Below the pieces are notes generated by a model. It saw nothing but the letters and a program-made list of their open reading frames with translations, was not told where the DNA came from and ran no database searches. DNA of 64,000 nucleotides from NCBI GenBank assembly GCA_002794735.1, contig NBAZ01000002.1, positions 1,116,001 to 1,180,000 on the forward strand, read 5' to 3'. Made by a program: the position numbers and the translations under genes. Origin of the DNA: Pyrrhoderma lamaoense (taxonomy: Eukaryota; Basidiomycota; Agaricomycetes; Hymenochaetales; Hymenochaetaceae). The first letter of the stretch is position 1; the number at the start of each line of letters is the position of its first letter. This document shows positions 62,492 to 64,000 of the stretch, in pieces.

Positions 62492-63378
62492 ATGGAAAGC
62501 ACTGGAACCGAGGAAAATTCTGAGAAAAACCCTCGAGGAATACCTCGTGCTCCATTTATCGTGCGTTCAACCTCAAACTGCCTGTATGCAGGTGTACAAC
62601 TTATATCTAACATATAGACAGACGTGGAGGAACACATAGGTGGTCCCAATGCCGAAGTAGAACCGGTGCTTGCCCGTTTTCAAGACGCCCTCGCGTAAGT
62701 TTTGTCAAAACAACCGGATATAAGGATACTCATATACGCTATGACACAAGGAAGTACCGATACATGGAACACAACTTGACTCAAAGGAAAGCTAGTCTCA
62801 CGGAAAAAATACCGGATATAAAAAAAACTCTTAGCATGGTGGAGTTTCTGAAAGATCAGAGAGTAAGTTAAATTTCTGTCTTTCTTTATGTTCTCTAGTG
62901 TTTAGCAAGTAAATCTCTTATTCGAAACAGGAAGGCAAGACGGAGACTAGCGATAGAGATGATATAGATGACGAATTGACCGATGATGATGGCGGGTCAT
63001 CTACTTCGAAGAAACCGATTAAAATGACGTTCGAGTTGAATGACACCTTGTACGCAGAGGCGGAGTTAGAAGACACCAATACTGTGTACTTATGGCTCGG
63101 AGTGAGCATAATCGTGTGCTTCATCAAATAACTCGCTAATTGCCTTTGCTACATAGGCTAATGTCATGTTATCATATGAAATTCCTGCAGCGATTGAGTT
63201 GCTCCGTTCAAAGCTCAAGGCTGCTGAGGAAAATCTTGAGAACCTCGTGACTGACCTCGAGTATCTTAAGGAACAAGTCACAATCATGGAGGTCAATATG
63301 GCGCGTGTCTTCAATTGGGATGTCAAACGGAGACGATTACAACGAGAGGCAGAGGCGGTTGCTAACCTGAAAAGCTAG
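62492..63378 (+). CDS. PAC10: Prefoldin subunit 3 (Pac10/VBP1)
   Basis: Subunit of the hexameric cytosolic chaperone that hands actin and tubulin to the TRiC/CCT chaperonin. Exons 62492-62560, 62618-62694, 62751-62862, 62931-63101, 63157-63378 keep frame (216 aa, about 22 residues longer than human VBP1). Landmarks: Arg-Gly-Ile-Pro-x-Ala-Pro-Phe-Ile near the N-terminus; a first coiled coil containing Tyr-Arg-Tyr-Met-Glu; Phe-Glu-Leu-Asn-Asp-Thr-Leu-Tyr-Ala-Glu-Ala; Val-Tyr-Leu-Trp-Leu-Gly-Ala-Asn-Val-Met-Leu; then a long second coiled coil with Val-Phe-Asn-Trp-Asp-Val. These follow the alpha-class prefoldin layout of two helices around a beta hairpin. It is divergent from MRD1. A poly-Asp/Glu stretch lies just before the hairpin. 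Confidence 0.95.
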
Positions 63379-63804
63379 TTTCTCTCTCGGAACGACTTGG
63401 TTTCGGCCCACAAAAATACGTTAACTCACTGTATACCTCATTACTACTCATCATGACATGTCATGACATGTACCTATCTCCAATCTGTACTCATATATGA
63501 ACCAACTCGTTTATTCCGTGCTTGTACACAATTTCTCTTTATCTTTTTCTCCCACAAGCACGATCCTTCTTGATAGTGAGAACCGATGTTGAGTGTTGAG
63601 ACTGACCAATCACGTTGACTAAATCATGCGTTCCTGAAGGAATGTTCTTCCCGTGTTCTCGGTATTAAGCTCAGTCATGCTTCCAAGTTATCTGTCATAG
63701 TCATATAAGCTAGTGGACTTCCCACCCGTCAAGTACAAAGCTACTATCATAGCGCAAACTCCCCCATTTGACTCCGGTCTGTGCTGTCCTCTCCGGTTTT
63801 GAAA
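63379..63804. other. Intergenic spacer
   Basis: Spacer after prefoldin subunit 3. It includes a small direct repeat of CATGACATGT near 63,453-63,470 and must contain the promoter of the gene that begins at 63805. No other feature seen. Confidence 0.5.
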
Positions 63805-64000
63805 ATGGTTGCGCCAATAGTAGCGGGCGTAGAAACTAGCATTAGTACCCCTACCAGTGTAGGAGGTAACGAGTTGCCTTCCTTGGGTGATAACGAAAGT
63901 AAGAAAGAAGATATGAAGAAAGAAGGTTCAATGCAAACTCGAGTGTGGACGGGCTTGACAATGCTCATGACGGCGCTGTCGCCGTGAAGAGCCTAACCGA
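63805..64000 (+). CDS. First exon of an unidentified gene, cut by the window edge
   Basis: An ATG at 63805 opens a Ser/Thr/Lys-rich N-terminus ending Met-Gln-Thr-Arg-Val-Trp-Thr-Gly-Leu-Thr-Met-Leu-Met-Thr-Ala-Leu-Ser. The pattern of a disordered start followed by Lys/Arg and then a hydrophobic run beginning Thr-Arg-x-x-Thr-Gly resembles the start of CDP-diacylglycerol synthase-like membrane enzymes, but that is a guess. The in-frame TGA at 63985-63987 overlaps a possible GTGAAG donor, so an intron probably begins there. Too little is present to name it. Confidence 0.35.

Noticed and set aside
1..64000. CRISPR array, rRNA operon, bacterial operon or phage
   Set aside because: No regular spacer-repeat pattern and no rRNA; all recognised genes are intron-bearing eukaryotic genes.

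Overview
The window looks like nuclear DNA of a filamentous basidiomycete, probably an Agaricomycete. The genes carry many short GT-AG introns (about 45-70 nt), and the recognisable proteins are eukaryotic housekeeping factors. There is also a tandem cluster of C2-NACHT-WD40 STAND proteins of the kind that is expanded in basidiomycetes. Base composition is AT-leaning and much of the window has no supportable gene, which suggests an expanded, relic-rich genome. The phylum is inferred from gene types only.

Layout. 1-6.7 kb: no supportable gene. 6.86-8.37 kb (+): a Pro/Ser/His-rich low-complexity protein behind a clear TATA box. 8.4-20.3 kb: gene-poor, with one weak spliced candidate near 13.5-14.0 kb. 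20.3-23.1 kb: a divergent pair, an MPP6-like exosome cofactor (-) and a cytidine-deaminase-fold protein (+). 25.6-29.5 kb: a divergent pair, a large Ser-rich protein of unknown function (-) and an Rpp14/Pop5-like RNase P/MRP subunit (+). 29.96-30.73 kb: a previously unlabelled AT-rich inverted-repeat element (MITE-like), followed 30 bp later by tRNA-Glu(CTC). 31.1-32.7 kb (+): ALKBH6. 33.0-45.2 kb (-): two tandem C2-NACHT-WD40 NLR-like genes, followed at 45.8-46.5 kb by the decayed relic of a third. 46.7-50.1 kb (-): a membrane-anchored GH3 beta-glucosidase carrying a stop codon in a conserved block, divergent from CHO2 (phosphatidylethanolamine N-methyltransferase, +, 50.5-54.4 kb). 56.3-58.6 kb (+): ornithine aminotransferase. 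59.19-59.26 kb (-): tRNA-Arg(CCT). 59.4-62.2 kb (-): MRD1/RBM19 (five RRMs), divergent from prefoldin subunit 3 (+, 62.5-63.4 kb). The window ends in the first exon of an unidentified gene.

One caution affects the whole annotation. At least 17 conserved reading frames shift by exactly one base, most often at a short homopolymer and almost always by a missing base. They include frames in core genes that should be intact (CHO2 several times, MRD1, ALKBH6, MPP6). Together they look like homopolymer errors in a long-read assembly, so apparent pseudogenes here, including the NLR genes, must be judged with that in mind. The third NLR relic is decayed beyond anything such errors explain.

Functionally the genes are unrelated housekeeping functions: RNA processing and rRNA maturation (MPP6, Rpp14-like, MRD1), phospholipid methylation (CHO2), arginine/ornithine metabolism (OAT), protein folding (prefoldin), and a 2-oxoglutarate oxygenase (ALKBH6). 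They surround an accessory island (about 33-50 kb) of innate-immunity-type NLRs and a glycoside hydrolase.
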